A stretch of DNA of 64,000 bases from Ficedula albicollis (GCF_000247815.1 NC_021673.1:37210102-37274101), one strand, 5' to 3'; shown: positions 40,887-57,322, numbered from the stretch's first letter. The notes: generated by a model from the letters alone, not told the origin. A program made the numbers and translations.

Positions 40887-41011
40887 CAGTGATGGCAATG
40901 GACAGCTAGCACAGACTGAATCAGGTCGGTGAGAACAGGGAGGTAGAGAGGCTCTGGGGCACGAAAACTGAAGGCATGGCAAGCTGCTTCTAAAAATTCT
41001 TTTTTGAAGGC
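40887..41011 (-). CDS. candidate exon closest to the CpG island
   Basis: A 125-bp minus-strand segment of moderate GC content between a good acceptor (ttttttccctccag) and a weaker donor (CACTG followed by gtagat). The preferred frame begins AFKKEFLEAACHAFSFRAPE and continues as a helical-looking peptide for 41 codons. A second frame is also open, so the choice of frame is by composition only. The position, about 3.2 kb downstream of the CpG island in minus-strand direction with the G tract between, fits a second exon. I do not recognise the protein. Confidence 0.4.
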
Positions 41012-41089
41012 CTGGAGGGAAAAAATTTAAAATAACTATGAAGACCTTCAACTTCCCTCTTCAGCCATTGGAATCATCAACAACAATTC

Positions 41090-41111
41090 AAAAAAAAAAA
41101 AAAAAAAAAAA
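41090..41111. repeat. A22 homopolymer
   Basis: Twenty-two uninterrupted A bases directly joined to the G tract. The left flank is the normal sequence caacaattc. Confidence 0.97.
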
Positions 41112-44199
<3,088 letters not shown>

Positions 44200-44201
44200 T
44201 G

Positions 44202-44273
44202 TGCCTGCTCCCGGCGCCTGCTCCCGGTGCCTGCTCCCGGTGCCTGCTCCCGGTGCCTGCCCGCGCTCCCGGT
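44202..44273. repeat. 13-bp GC-rich minisatellite
   Basis: The unit gcctgctcccggt is repeated about four times directly after the G tract, with a degenerate last copy (gcctgcccgcgctcccggt). It lies inside the CpG island. Confidence 0.9.
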
Positions 44274-44655
44274 GCTGCCCGTGCCCGCCGGGGCTGCGGG
44301 GCGCCGGTGGAAGGGAAGGGCCAGTGTGGGGCTGCCCTCGCTGCTTGGCCGGCGCCCGCTTCTCACACCGGCGCTGGGCAGCGGCAGAAGAGCGCAGGGT
44401 CTGTTTGAAGTCGGGAGGGTTTGCGTCTCTCCGGGGCCTTTCGGCCTCTTGAGGAAGCCCGATCTGTTTGTATTTACATAAAGCGTGCGTAGAGTGTAGT
44501 TACCAGTCACGCAATGCGTGGTGAGGGGTGGGGGGAAGGGGCTTAAAATGCAGGCAATTTAGAGCGAGTCCGAGCGGCTGGCCGGGTTCAGGCCGCTCGG
44601 GAAGGGTCCTGGCGGACGGGGCCGTGCTCGGCCGGAGCTGTGGGGCCGGAGGTGG

Positions 44656-44811
44656 GAGCTGCCCCGGGCCGCAGGTCAGCCCCAGCCGTGGGGCCGCCGC
44701 ACGGCCCTGCGGCCCGGCAGCGGGGGGGGGGGGGGGGAGCTGCCCCGGGCCGCAGGTCAGCCCCGGCCGTGGGGCCACAGCACGGCCCTGCGGCCCGGCA
44801 GCAGCAGCTCC
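44656..44811. repeat. 81-bp tandem duplication with a G16 run
   Basis: Two copies start gagctgccccgggccgcagg at 44656 and 44737. They share ccgtggggcc and acggccctgcggcccggcag blocks with a few substitutions. Between them lies a run of 16 G (44722-44737). They sit in the CpG island and may affect promoter strength, which is not shown here. Confidence 0.92.
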
Positions 44812-44850
44812 TGGAAAAAACGCCCCGGTTCTCAAAGCACGCGGCTGAGA

Positions 44851-47800
44851 TCAGTCTAAAAGGCCTCCTACTTAGGTTTTGGGAGGTCTGGTACAAACTT
44901 GCCGTTTGCTTGGCATCAGCCCTTCCTTAAACCTCGTGAAGGAATGTGAACAGAGGAGCCCCAAGTATTGAAGAGTTCATTTTTCTTGCAAAAACAGCCT
45001 GCAAGGGGTGCATTGAAGGTGTCGTGAAGCGCCTTGTAACCTGGGGTTGCTCCTTGTGACCATTTCACAGTTTCTCGTGTGGCGATGCACTAGGTATCCA
45101 AGCTGATCTTCGGAGAGAAGCACCAGTACAAGACAGAAAGGGGAAACTAGTGACAATCTACATCATAGATGGCAGCTGAAGCAGAAGTATTATTTGAACC
45201 TGAGTCTTGGGAAAATAAGCCTAAAACTGGCATGTTTGACTATTAGAACATGCTTCAAGGTAACATAGAGTAAGGTGTTTAATCTGAGATACACCTAGAA
45301 ATATAAACGGGAATAAAACTTTTGAAGCTTGATGGCAATTGCATGATGAATGTGTGGTATCTAATCTCTGAAGATATTTATTATCATTCCCTTGATTCCC
45401 AGAAAGGAACTTTTTTGCTTTTTGGGTGATTTCAGGGCAAGATAATCAGCCTATCTATGTGGTTTTGCCAAAAGCACTTAGAGAGGAAATCTAAACTCCA
45501 TGTCAGTCTACAGATGTTTTTGATTCCCAGATGTTTGATTAAGAAGAGGGAGACCAAAGTAGGTTCCGGCCTGCTGATGACAGTGTTTTACAGCCATACA
45601 TTTACATTTTGTGCTACGTCAGATTGTTTAAAGTAGAAAGAGCCATTTAAAGTTAAATTGTTGGTAGATTTAAAATTAAAAAGCTCAGGACAAAAAACAG
45701 ATGAAGCCATTAGAATTTCCCTGCATGTCCGTAAATAAAATATATTTTATTATATTAATTTAAAACGCACAGTTTCGTTTTCTGTTTGCAATAAAGATCT
45801 GTCTCTTCTTGCATTTATTTTGTGTTAGAGCAGAGCTTGATATTAAAAAAGTCAAGCAGGCAGGCATATAATTTTTTTCTAGTAATGCCACGTTTTGAAT
45901 ACCTTGAACAGCTCCGTGATGAAAATACAATTTTGTTCGATACAGGGCGTAGCATTTGATTTAGAAATAATACAGCCATCTACACTCAGCCTGTGTATAT
46001 CACAGTGACCTGTCCACTGTAAATACATGGAAGTTCCTATTTTCTGCTTTTGCAATACAGTGCATTTTAGATAAGAACATACACAAAAGTAGCATCTGTT
46101 TGGAAGATGAAATGGCAATGTGAAGAATTATGTAGCACATTATGTGTTGAAGATACGGGTGTATAGATAGGGCTCATTAGGTAGAATTTGTATTGAAAGT
46201 AGCAAGACCTTTATAAGCCTGCAGATTTGTGCTGTTTAGAGAAGGGGAGGTGTGCACATGCCTTTGGCACATATTCCCACCGAGTCCTGAAGTCAGGCTA
46301 TTGTGAGTTGTCTAAATAACTGCTGGAATAATGATATGAGCACAGGATATCTAATTGTGTGTGTGCTTAGGGGATGTCTTAAAAGATTTGGCCCTCTCAG
46401 TATTCTCAATATGAAAATTTTCTCATGGAAAATAAAAGCTGGAACTAAAGCCGGCAGGAAAAACAACAGCAGAATGTGCCAAAAGTAGTTATTCTTGTTT
46501 CATTGGCAATCAATTGTTAGGCTAATCATAACATTTACAATGCCATTTTAAGCAAGAATGGAGGTTCCACCCCTAAATTGAAACATGTAAAGAAATTAAT
46601 CTCTTCTACTTATGCACCAATAAAGAGAAAAATAAATTCTAAATATTACTAATTTCTGTATTTTCAAGATTGTGGATGGTTAAGATCAATTTACTTAGTT
46701 TATGCTCGCAATACATCCTACTGCAGAGTCACAAGTACAGTGTGCAAAATTTATAGGTGAAGAAAATAATGTTTCTTATATTAGGTGTTGACTGAAATAT
46801 TCTTGAGGTTATAAATATTTAAATTTGGCTTGGCCGGACATTGCAATTACGAAAAAACTTTTTTAAATTTAGTTATGTTTTCAGTAGCATTCTTTATTTA
46901 AGTAGTCTGGTCTGTAATCTGGCTATATTTTATGCATATATCTCATGCGTAAGCAGTATACATAGCAAAAAATGTAATGTTGCATTCTAGCATTTTAGTT
47001 CCTGGTCCTTGGGAGGGAAGAGGGTAGCCCAGCTTCATTATCAGCTATAGAATAAAGCCATTACATGCATATGAACTACTTAGGAGGATTTCATATTGTT
47101 TGAAAAGGTATAATGTTGATTTACCAATTGAATAAAATATAAAGCAAACTTTTTTGACTTTTGCTCTTAGTGCATGCAAACAATATAAAAATTCACACAG
47201 ATTTTTAGTACATATTTATGTGAATTATATATAAGACATTTTATTGAATGTATATGCATGCATAATTGCATGCATATACAAATATATAACTATATATGCA
47301 CATTAGTTGTATTTCAAATTGTTATAGCATCTTGTTTGGATTTCATATTTGATATGTAATCCAGGAAATTTTGAAATCTCATGAATTTTAAGAAAATCTC
47401 AAGTTTTTGTGACTGCAGCTGCTCCCATGAGTCAAATAAAATTATCTCAATCACTCAATCTCCATCAGCTGAATTCCCATAGAGAAACTAGGAAATATTT
47501 GTGGATTTTTGTCATTTCTAGACCCTACAATGAGATATATTCTGTACATAGCTTATAAGAACAAAGTTACATTTATTTTAAACTTGATTAATTTTCTTCC
47601 AGTAGCATCTGCTTGACATCATTGTCAGCTTGCAGTTTCTGTTGTAACTATTCACTTAATCACTCTCAAGCTCTGCTTTTGTACATTATTTTAAAATATT
47701 TTCCAATCACAAGGAGAATAATTAATTGCAAGTTTTGTTCCATCCTTTTCATTCTCCACCTGAACCTTCTTGTGAAAAAAAAGTAACCTCATTTTTCCTC

Positions 47801-48595
47801 TGAATAAGATTTGGCCATAGGCATCTACTCCATACCTTAACTGGATCTTAAGTTAAAAAAATCTTAATTAATCTTTAAAAAATCTTTTTAAAATCTAATT
47901 AAAATCTTGAGATTTTAATTTTAAAATGCTTGGGTTTGGTGGAGTTTATGGAAGCTCTTCGTGAACCTGTATGTCAAGTGGTACTATTCAGTATAATTCT
48001 CCTATTATTAATTAAACTTCCCAAATTCCTACTACAACATACTGTGTCTTCTACCAGTAGAGAACCAAGCACCTCATGCTTTCTCAGTAAAATGCATAGC
48101 TTGACATACTGACAGTTATGTCAAACATGATGAAATGCATCATGTAAGTTTGACAAAGAGGCATGACTTAATGTGTTCTGAAAAAATCTAAAGGAATCAA
48201 GGAGAATTACTGAGTGAGCAAGAGCAAAAAAGACTGATGAACTACTGTTGGAAAGAATAAAAGGAATCATGTACTCCAGACTAGCTCAATTAAAATTTGA
48301 CACGAGTGAGACTTCCACTGAAACACGTCAAGAAACCGACTTGATTTTGTAACACACAGTGCACCAGCACAGAATCATATCAGCAAAATGTGGTGTACCC
48401 CATAGCTGCTGGGCCAGCACACTGAGAGGTGGAGAAACTAGACAGGGCAGAGCAAGGCTATGCACAGATTTAATGGAGAAGGGCAAAAAGAAAATAAACT
48501 GGATATCAGCAAAAGTTCTTTCTAAGAACATCCAAAAATAAACCACGATTCCTGTGATTATGAGTGACCGGGGCAACATTTTTGCATGTGGTGGC
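44851..48595. other. AT-rich interval right of the CpG island
   Basis: About 3.7 kb without recognised repeat families. It contains a 25-codon frame at 45169-45246 (MAAEAEVLFEP...) with a poor start context and a 32-bp palindrome at 47249. No exon with convincing signals on both sides was found. Confidence 0.5.
47249..47280. repeat. 32-bp palindrome
   Basis: Arms of 14 bp (tgtatatgcatgca and its reverse complement) flank taat. The match in the arms is perfect. It is AT-rich and could be a chance product of alternating purine-pyrimidine DNA. Confidence 0.9.
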
Positions 48596-48738
48596 TTTGG
48601 TCCCAATTCAGGTGAAACCACCCATTGACACTTATTTTTGGTCCCAATTCAGGCGAAACCACCCATTGACACTTAAGTTCCATTGAGCTTTGGTCCCAAT
48701 TCAGGTGAAACCACCCATTGACACTTAAGTTCCATTGA
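48596..48738. repeat. three-copy tandem repeat
   Basis: The core tttggtcccaattcaggtga (one copy with ggcga) followed by aaccacccattgacactta starts at 48596, 48637 and 48689. Copies 2 and 3 also share aagttccattga. The spacing (41 and 52 bp) indicates stepwise duplication. Confidence 0.93.
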
Positions 48739-48836
48739 TTTCAGCAGAGCTTAAGTCCTTTCCTGAATCGAGGCTAATTAAGTGCATCACATAAAAATAC
48801 TTGTGTGCATAAATTGTTTACAGGATTGGGGCTTTA

Positions 48837-49030
48837 GGGCTTGTCTAAACAGAGACACTCAGGAAAATTAATCCAAATTAACTAAAGGTATGAATTTAAA
48901 GTGGATTAGTTAAACCACATTAAACCCCGGTCCACACTGGGGTTTAATGTGGTTTAACTAATCCACTTTAAATTCACTGTTTTAATTACTTTGGATTAAC
49001 TTTCCTGAGTGTCCCTGTCTAGGCAAACCC
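48837..49030. mobile_element. 194-bp foldback element, MITE-like
   Basis: The whole segment is an inverted repeat. The left end gggcttgtctaaacagagac pairs with the right end gtccctgtctaggcaaaccc, and the arms of about 90 bp match closely around a centre near 48932 (cccggtccacactggg). It has no coding capacity. The shape is that of a non-autonomous DNA transposon. The gggcttgtcta-type end recalls MITEs I know from turtle and crocodilian DNA, but I could not identify a clean target-site duplication and do not assign a superfamily. Confidence 0.75.
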
Positions 49031-50398
49031 TGGGTGTATTGAATAAATTCCCCAAATGAGTCAAAATTAAAGTAGACCCCAATCTATATAAATAACAATT
49101 CTGTATTCACAAGGGATGAAATCTTCAATTTTTACAATTCCGTTGACTCTGTACTACCAGTGTGCTGAGGAACAGCAACAATGAGATCAAGTATCAGTCT
49201 GTGAATGTGGTAGTGGAACTAAGCCATGAAACTCCAAGCTGTGTAGGAAAGGCTGGTATGAGAAAAAAATCAGAATAAAACCCTAAATTTTCAGATCAGT
49301 CTTGTGTATTTCAGCAATATTAAATTGCAATTTAAAAATAAAGATCAGATTTATTTCCACTTAAATTGGCAAGATCAGTGAAGGTACTGTGGCTGCCAAT
49401 ACAGTCTGTGATGGCTAGCAGGGAACCCAAAGCTGGCAAAAGAAGTAAGACAAGCCTTATTTATGTAAATAAGAAACCATTTGTATTTAATAATAAGCTA
49501 TTACTTCTGATTAGCCACTTACATATGATATATAAATAAAGCACTCAAATAGCAGTTGATATTATTATTTTGATAAATGAACATTTGTGTTCTTTTGAAA
49601 ACTACAGTCTGATTCCCAGGGTAGCATTTGTTTAGAGTTCTGCTGGAGGTGGTGAGACTTCATTAGGCTTCAGATTGGAGGTCAGCACAGCAACCATATT
49701 CTTCAGGTGCATTAAAAATTAAATGAGGAGGAAAACATGGAATTGCAGCTATGCAAATTAACTGAGTGTGGAGTGAATTTTTTTTAGTAAGTAGGCAAAT
49801 AAATAAATAAATAATAAACCATTGATAACTACTCAATTTGGCATGAAATATCAGACATTCATGGCCAGACACCCAGCTGGTGTAAGTGGGCAGATGGTCC
49901 TATCTTTACTTAGAAATGATAAGTTTGGGGAAAATTTTGTTTGATTTTTTTTTTTTAATTTAAGCAAAATCTGTTCCTCCGCTGAAAGTGACAATTCTTT
50001 AAATAAAAATATTGTTGAAAAAGGTTAGTCTTTTTGTATACAAGTTGTGCAATTCAATTTTGATATTTAAAACTTGAAACTTGCTATGAGGCTGATACTA
50101 TTTTATTTTACCCTGATTAAAGTGCCTGCAACCTGACTGCTTTCCAGCCCTGTTAAGGTACACATACATGAGGCTGTTACAGCCACACTTCCATAAAATA
50201 AAAAAAATTGCCTATGATTATAAGAACCTTTACCCCTTATAGGAATATGTGCTCAATGCTTGGTAACCAGTGATGCTCACTCGAAGGGCAATTTTAAAGA
50301 ATTGTCCCTTTTGCCCATTTATTTCAAAATACTGCAGAGCAGTTTGGTTTGACCATGTGGTTCTGATAGACTTCTCCTGCTGCTCCCACTCCCTGCAG
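49031..50398. other. AT-rich interval, nothing recognised
   Basis: AT-rich sequence between the foldback element and a candidate plus-strand exon. Short A/T-rich microsatellite-like text (aaataaataaataaataat near 49797). No gene supported. Confidence 0.5.
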
Positions 50399-50456
50399 AG
50401 CTTCATGACCCTTCTTCTGCGGTGGGACAGGTCTCCTCTCCAGCTGCTGACACTTG
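50399..50456 (+). CDS. candidate internal exon on the plus strand (weak)
   Basis: A plus-strand segment of 58 bp after a very strong pyrimidine-rich acceptor (ctgctcccactccctgcag) and before a CACTTG gtaaag donor. One frame codes SFMTLLLRWDRSPLQLLTL with one extra base. A second frame is also open. It is richer in GC than its flanks. No protein recognised, and no partner exon was found on this strand. Confidence 0.25.
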
Positions 50457-50968
50457 GTAAAGAAAGGGGCTGAACCTAGTGAATTGGAGAAAGAAGCAAA
50501 GCAAGAAGATGGGAAAGGGAGGAAACTGCTCTGCAGGCTGGATGGGTGGGTGAGAGTCAGTAGAGTGCCTACCTGGTCTCCAAAAAATGAGAAGAGTAAC
50601 AAATTGAAAGTTTGAATAACTTTACCTCAGTAAGCTTTTTATTCTTGTTCTGCTGACCAAGTGATTCAGTAATTTTTCTTTCTCTGCAGCTGGCTTTTTT
50701 CCTCAGTCCCTTCCCACATAGAACTTTATAATATTTTTTTTCCAACATTAACCCCAAACCTTAAAGCTGCTGTTCTTAAGCACTAATGTTCTGTGCCAGT
50801 AATTATTTTATACTGTCCTTTCGCTAGCCTAGAACATAATTAAGCAAGTTCTCAGCTGTTCAGTTCTTGATGCAGAAGATTCCCTCAGCTTGCATTGATC
50901 AGAATAATGGGCTGTCAGACTGTTGCTTGTGTGCAGGTACAGTATAGGTAGAAGTTAGAAGCAAGGTT
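50457..50968. other. interval before the second G tract, nothing recognised
   Basis: About 0.5 kb of unremarkable non-coding sequence. Short frames on the minus strand have no recognisable features. Confidence 0.4.
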
Positions 50969-51310
<342 letters not shown>

Positions 51311-52660
51311 GAGTGTTCATTTTCACTTTGATCTTTATATTTCCAGAATTTATTTAATAAAATAATATCCCCGTGGACAGGTGAAAAAATGCATGTTGAC
51401 TTTTGTTTATGCTGAAAATGATTCTCCCCTGGTAAGTAGAAAAGGTAGTTCTAATCCATGCCCTATTTTGGAGAACTCTAATTTAGTGCCTGAAGGAGTT
51501 TTAGGGCAGGAGCACCTCTTTCATTACACTGACTCCCACTTGTTTTTTGTAACAATTAAGTGTAAGCCCTACAGCAGCACAACTGTTAAGATTTTTATGG
51601 CTCTTAAAAGGGACACTGAAAATATGAAATGAGTGAAATATCGTACAGTGAATAGTACCAATTGTTTATGGCACTCTTTTTTCCATCTTACAGCATTGAA
51701 AATGTGGTTTAAATTTTGGGGTTTTCCCTGTTTGTGTGGGCCAAACAACAGCAGAGTAATTGCCCTCTAGCTCTGCAAAATGTACACAGCTCGAGCACAT
51801 TCTCTTCTTCTCTGGTGATCTGATGTAGCAGCATGCTTCTTCACCAGAGGGGTGTCCTAGAAAAAGAAGGAACTCCCTCTCTGAGGTGTTTTCAAAATCA
51901 TATTACTTTTTATTGCCACGATTTTTATTCAAGGATTTCATTAAAGCTTTAAATGTGTCAATGAATATTCAGACTAGTCCTAGAAAATATTTGTCAATCA
52001 TAGAGTAAAGTGTGGGAAGGATGAATTTAGGAGTTCACAGCCATGAAGTCAATCAAAAACAAAGAACGCTTCTGCTGAATTTATCATATCCGTTAACATC
52101 ATTATGATAGTGATTGTCTGGGGTGCATTTCAGTGTAATAACCAGTGAGAGATTGGGAAGGGATGAAGCAACTGTTTCCTCTAGAACACTTTATGCAATG
52201 CTGCCAGGGGAAGATTGTCTTATTTCTGTCCTCTCTGTAATTCTTCTTTTCCCTCAGAGTGAACCGAGGCAACTGGCCCTATTCCTCTCTGAGTAAACAT
52301 TTCTAGTGTTTAAAGTGAACCAGAGAAGGTTTAAAAAATTCACCTTGCCACTATGAAGGCAATTACTGTAGTTCCTCTCTATACTTCTAGTCTTTTTCAA
52401 CAGCTTTTTATATTTCCTGTTGATCTTAGGTAGTTTCTGCAGGAGCAAAACTATACATAAAATATTAACAGCACTTGTCTATGCATGTGAGGGGCAGAAC
52501 ACAAACAAGGAATAAACTGGAGAATGTAAACCTGGCTGTACTGCTTTTTGCCTTGGCTCTAAATGGTAACAATTTTGAAGTAATGAATTGAAATGCTTGT
52601 ATCTTTCCTCAAAACTGATAGATAAAAACCTCTTCAAGATCTAGAATTCTAAACGCAATT

Positions 52661-52703
52661 AATTTTTTTTTTTGTTTTGTTTTTTCTTTATTTTTTTTTT
52701 TTT
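52661..52703. repeat. T-rich low-complexity run
   Basis: Poly-T with single g, a and c interruptions. Nothing else seen. Confidence 0.85.
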
Positions 52704-54014
52704 CACTATTTACAAGGGTGAATGTCTGCAAGAATCTGCAGTGAAGAACAGAAAAGGAAAGATGGCTTCTGGATTTTTAGGAAAATGAATGATCTATGGA
52801 TTTACCAGGGGTTCTCTGCAATTTCGGTCATGGGAGCACTTGATCTCTAGAACCATTTCTGAGCAAGGAGAATGCTGAAACTTTAGCACTGGTATATTTT
52901 GTCTCAATTGTTATTTAAGCTATGGTTTTGATCAATACTGATGAGAACAAATCTAAACCAGTCCTCCAATTTTATATTTAGTCTCATGAGGGACTGGGAA
53001 AAGGAAAATGGCTTTCAACTACTATTTTGCTCTCTAAAATCAGGAATCAGCTAGGCAAATTTAGGACAACTTCTCTTTCAAATATTGTGCTTTGTTTTTC
53101 CTTTGATTTTTTTCCTTCCCTTCTCTCTGTGCAAAGTACCTGGTTGGTGCAGATTCCTCATACTTCAGTGTGACAGAATTCTTTAATGAAAAAGTGTTGG
53201 TGTGCATAGTCTTTGTGATAAAGCCACAGTCTTTTCCCAGCCTTCAAGCTAGTCTCTTGATTCATGTAACATTGTCAGTCACTTTCCCATCATGACAAAA
53301 CCTTCCAAATTTTATGGATCATAAACTTATACTAGAAAAAGATGTCCAGGTAAATGAAACATGTCCCCTGACCGCATACACACATGATTTTCTTCCAAAA
53401 AAATCTAATATGTTTGGTTTTTTATAAATGCATAAAGAAGACTATTTTTTGCTTTATTCTTCCTTTCTGAATGCCTTGTTCATTGAAATAATTTAAAATG
53501 AAAATTTTCTTGAGATCACAAGAAGTCAAACCATTCAACATTTTTTAAATGTGTCTCAGTAAGAAAAATTGTCTTGTGCTCTTAGTTAAACACTGACTTC
53601 AAACCCATGATTTCTGCATTGAGTTTTATTAGCAGTCAGTAAGCAAATTTGAAGGACCTGATCCTGCATTGCTGACACCATGCTGGATGAGGCAGAAATA
53701 AAACAGCACACTGGAAATTATATTAAAGGCCAAGTCTGCAACTGTTATTGAAATCAAATAATTCCAACTGCAGTCTTATGAGCAGTTAGTAGAGTCCCCA
53801 TGGTGCTAAATTATCATAAATCTTGAGGGTATCTACTATTGTGCCAACTGTCCAATGAGATGCAACTATCCCTGCTGCAAGAGTTGGAAAGCAAAGGCCG
53901 TTCTCCTATTGAAGGGCAGGCTTTCTTCAGGAGAGACTGAGACCTGGATAAAGAAATATTAATGTTTTCTATGACTTCCTGTAATTCCTTTCCCTACCTT
54001 TACCAAGTCTACAC

Positions 54015-54128
54015 AAAAAAAAATTTAAAACAAAAAAAAACCAAAGCAAAAAACCCGAAAAACAGAACAAAACAAAGACAAACAAAAACCAACCAAACAA
54101 AAAACAGAACAGTCCCCCCCCAAAAAAA
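54015..54128. repeat. A-rich (CAAA-type) low-complexity patch
   Basis: Runs of a with scattered c and a cccccccc run (54115-54122). It looks like a decayed CAAA/AAAC microsatellite. Confidence 0.85.
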
Positions 54129-57100
54129 ACTTTGAAAGAACACTCAGTTTCTCGTTCAAAAAATACAAACATCAACCTGTAACATTAGCAATCAAGGTCA
54201 GATAGTTCAAAGACCACACAAAGGAGTTTTTTTAACTAGACAGGTGTAAATTCAGATCTTTTAGTTGCAACCTGTCTCCATTGTGTGTTCCGTCCTAATC
54301 TTGGACACTATTGCTTTTGAATTCCCCAGGTACATGATTTTTTCAAGGAAAATAGAAAGAAAAAGAAGGAACTCAAAGGTTTTAAATTGATTCTCTCTGT
54401 CTATCAGTTTCATCCTAAGCAGAAGAACATGGGTCCATTGGATTGAGCTGGTTATTAGACCAAATGTCCTGTTCTCATCATAAATTTTACACAAGCTGAA
54501 GCAGAATTTTTTAAAGTACCATGAGTGATAGGTAGGTGAGTTAGAAGGAAGGCACCTGAGCATTGGTATTCCTGCAATGTCACTGTCTCTGAATAACAAA
54601 TGCTAAGTGAACAAACAGCTTGTTCACCAAGTCTGTTCTTTCTAACAAAACAGATTGGGTCAGAACAATAGGAAAATAACAAAATGAAGTTAATCTTTGT
54701 AGAACCAACCCATCTTTGCCTGTGGTATCAGGCAAAGAAGACATGAATAAAACTGAATCTTCACTTACTGAGATCACTGTAGGATTAGCTATTAAATTCA
54801 GCGGGGATGGTTTTACTCATAAATAAGGACAAATTCTTTGTGAGAGCTCTGAGAAGGCTTTCCCATCTGATAAATATTTCTTTGAAACAAATGTTGAGTT
54901 GGAAGACTCAATTCAAAGTGAGGTTTTGGTCTCAAGAACTGCCTTTTCAAGTCACTGTTTCAAACAAATCTATTCACCCTTGCCAATTTTGCTGGTCATA
55001 CAGTCTTTCAGTAGCTACTGCAGCTACCAGTTATGGGAGCAGAAAATATTCTGGGAAGAAATAGTGCTAATGTTGAGTACCCTATTAGTGTTCTGTGGTA
55101 GGAGTCTTTTTTTATTGAAACCATAAGATCTTCATGAATATTTTCTTGCTACCTTTCTTTTTCTACTGACTAAATGTTGTGATATTGTCACAAATAAGAA
55201 AAAAAGGGCTTGCAACTGAACAATTCTGAAGACCTTGTTTTCTGTTTCAAACCAGGAATTATTTCAGTAATATTATAGGGGCTATTTAGCTTCATTTGAA
55301 AGAAAATTAGAAGATCTGTGGCTTGAAGAGCCCAAGTACTTCAAATACAGCATTAAAAAAATCTGATGGGCAGCCATTTTTGCCTAGGGTCACTGAGGTC
55401 TAACTGGTCCCAATGTCTTTTGGACCATAGCCAACCTCTTTTTTCCCGTGTTAAGGAAAAGATAGATAACATTCAATTTCTGCATTTTCAGTCCCTAATT
55501 TTGGATATCATCTTCAGAAGTTTCAGATTTATGTAGTCTCATAACGTGCCCTGGAGATATCACGTACCTAATTCTTCTTGTTCATTATCACCCCTTGTTT
55601 TGTATAAATTGCTGTTATGTTGAGATTTCTCTTCCCCTTTTATTAAGGCAGTTAACCATTTACCAGTTTTATATGAATTATCATAGAAAAATTTATTTGG
55701 TCTATAAAAATAATTGGCTTCTTTAACAGCAATATTATTCAATAGTGCCTTAATCTGTAGCAATTCTACATAAGCTTTTTACTATGGGATTTTTGATGTT
55801 CTAATTTTTTATTGTTATCTTTGCTAATAGCTCCAATTATTCTTGCCTTTGGCATTTCCTAATTTCATGACATACACCTAAAATCCAGCTTCTAAAAATT
55901 ACTTTGAAAGCCTTCAGTACACTATGATATGAAGCAGAGACCAAATTAAAATTTATATATTCCTTGATTTTCCTTTTAATGGCTATTAGAAATTCTTTAT
56001 CCTTAAGTAATAGAGTATTGAATCTCCAATGCAAACCATTTTTATTCTCCTCTATTTGAATTATCTCTATTATTTCACTGGTATGTGATCAGATGAAAAG
56101 AATCCATGCACTTTAGTTCTCAATTTCCTCCCAAACAGGCTTTCTTTCCCTGAAAAAATGCCATTGCGTCTCATGCAACGCTGATTTTCCACAGAAAAAG
56201 AGCCTGAACTTGCTTCATTGGGATCAGTAGAGCCACTCAAAGGTTCAGAAAATAATGCTGCTTATCTTTGTGTTTATAAATTTGAGTCTTAAAATAATTT
56301 ATTTCATTTATATTCCTATATACATTTGTATTTGTGTTTGGTATACAAAGTACAAACCTTCAACAACTTTCAGATGAACCTAATGTTTCTTGCCAGTTTA
56401 CTATTACACATGCATAGTACAAATTGTCACCTTTTTTTTTATATTGAAATGCAAGCAGAAGAACTCCTTCAGAAGTACAGTGTTCCTGAAAGCACACTGA
56501 AGCCCTGAAGTTTAGGTCTCATGATGACAGCAACCTCCTGAGATAATTGGAGTTCTTCACTGTATCTCCCAATGATGGACATTATAACTGGAATTCACTC
56601 TGGTTTTAGAAGAAATGTTGTGCTTGTCAGTTTATCTATGTTTTAAATGAAGGAAATGAGAGTCCACCCCACTGTTGTACGAAACAGATTTGTGCAGTAA
56701 GTGCACTTATAATTAGTTGCAGATGAATAGGATGCTTCTCCCTCCATACAAAGCTCCTCTGTTAAATTTAGCTAAGGTTAAATGTAAACTATATAATATT
56801 TTCTCATTTCATTTGGTATTTTTACCAAACAGTTTTGCTGTTTGAATTATTAGTATAGAAACTTTGTTCTCTTACTCTTTTGATGGCAGAATTAGGTTTG
56901 TAGTAAGAATCCATATTATTACAAATATCAAAGCAGAGTGAGATGAACATGGACGAATAAGCTGTGTATGATAAAATATAACCACAGAAGGATTAAGGCA
57001 TTATTCATTTCAAAGACTGCTTTGGACTTGGTCATTCTGATGTAAGAACTAACAAAGTGTTTGTTTTAATCAGCCTGTCCTGTGTAATTTGGTGGAAAAA

Positions 57101-57322
57101 CAGGCATCAGTTAAAAGGCTATCAGTCTGATAAAATCACTTACCTTAAATGTTAATTTGAAAAAAAAATCAAAACACTTCTTTCACTGTCATTGATTTGA
57201 TTGAACTGCTGTTTCTCAGAGCAGCTAGGAAAGAAGTTTTCCCAATCTCTTTCAAACTCTCTTGTCTTTTGGGTTTGTTTTTTAAGGTTTTCTGTTTTGC
57301 TTTTGTGGAGTTTTTCTTGTTG

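Larger units (their letters stand above)
34236..41089. other. AT-rich, intron-like interval next to the G tract
   Basis: About 6.9 kb with a 294-bp tandem duplication, a 44/59-bp triplication and one good candidate exon at 40887-41011. The remainder is A-rich on the + strand with only short frames. No CR1, LTR or RNA gene recognised. Confidence 0.5.
51311..57322. other. AT-rich interval
   Basis: About 6 kb, AT-rich and T-biased on the + strand, with a T-rich run at 52661-52703 and an A-rich patch at 54015-54128. A plus-strand frame at 52114-52296 contains a good acceptor (ttcttcttttccctcag near 52255) but then stops after 12 codons. I do not support a gene. Confidence 0.5.

Noticed and set aside
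44500..44930. Several Pro/Gly/Ala-rich frames of about 100 codons
   Set aside because: They lie in the GC-rich tandem repeat on both strands, where stops are rare. They repeat the same short text and show no domain.
45169..45246. 25-codon frame beginning MAAEAEVLFEPESW just right of the CpG island
   Set aside because: The start context is poor (T at -3), it is very short, and no splice donor or homologue is known to me. It could be a small upstream frame if the region is transcribed.
52114..52296. 60-codon plus frame with an internal acceptor
   Set aside because: The frame has no domain and ends 12 codons after the acceptor. There is no supporting exon upstream.
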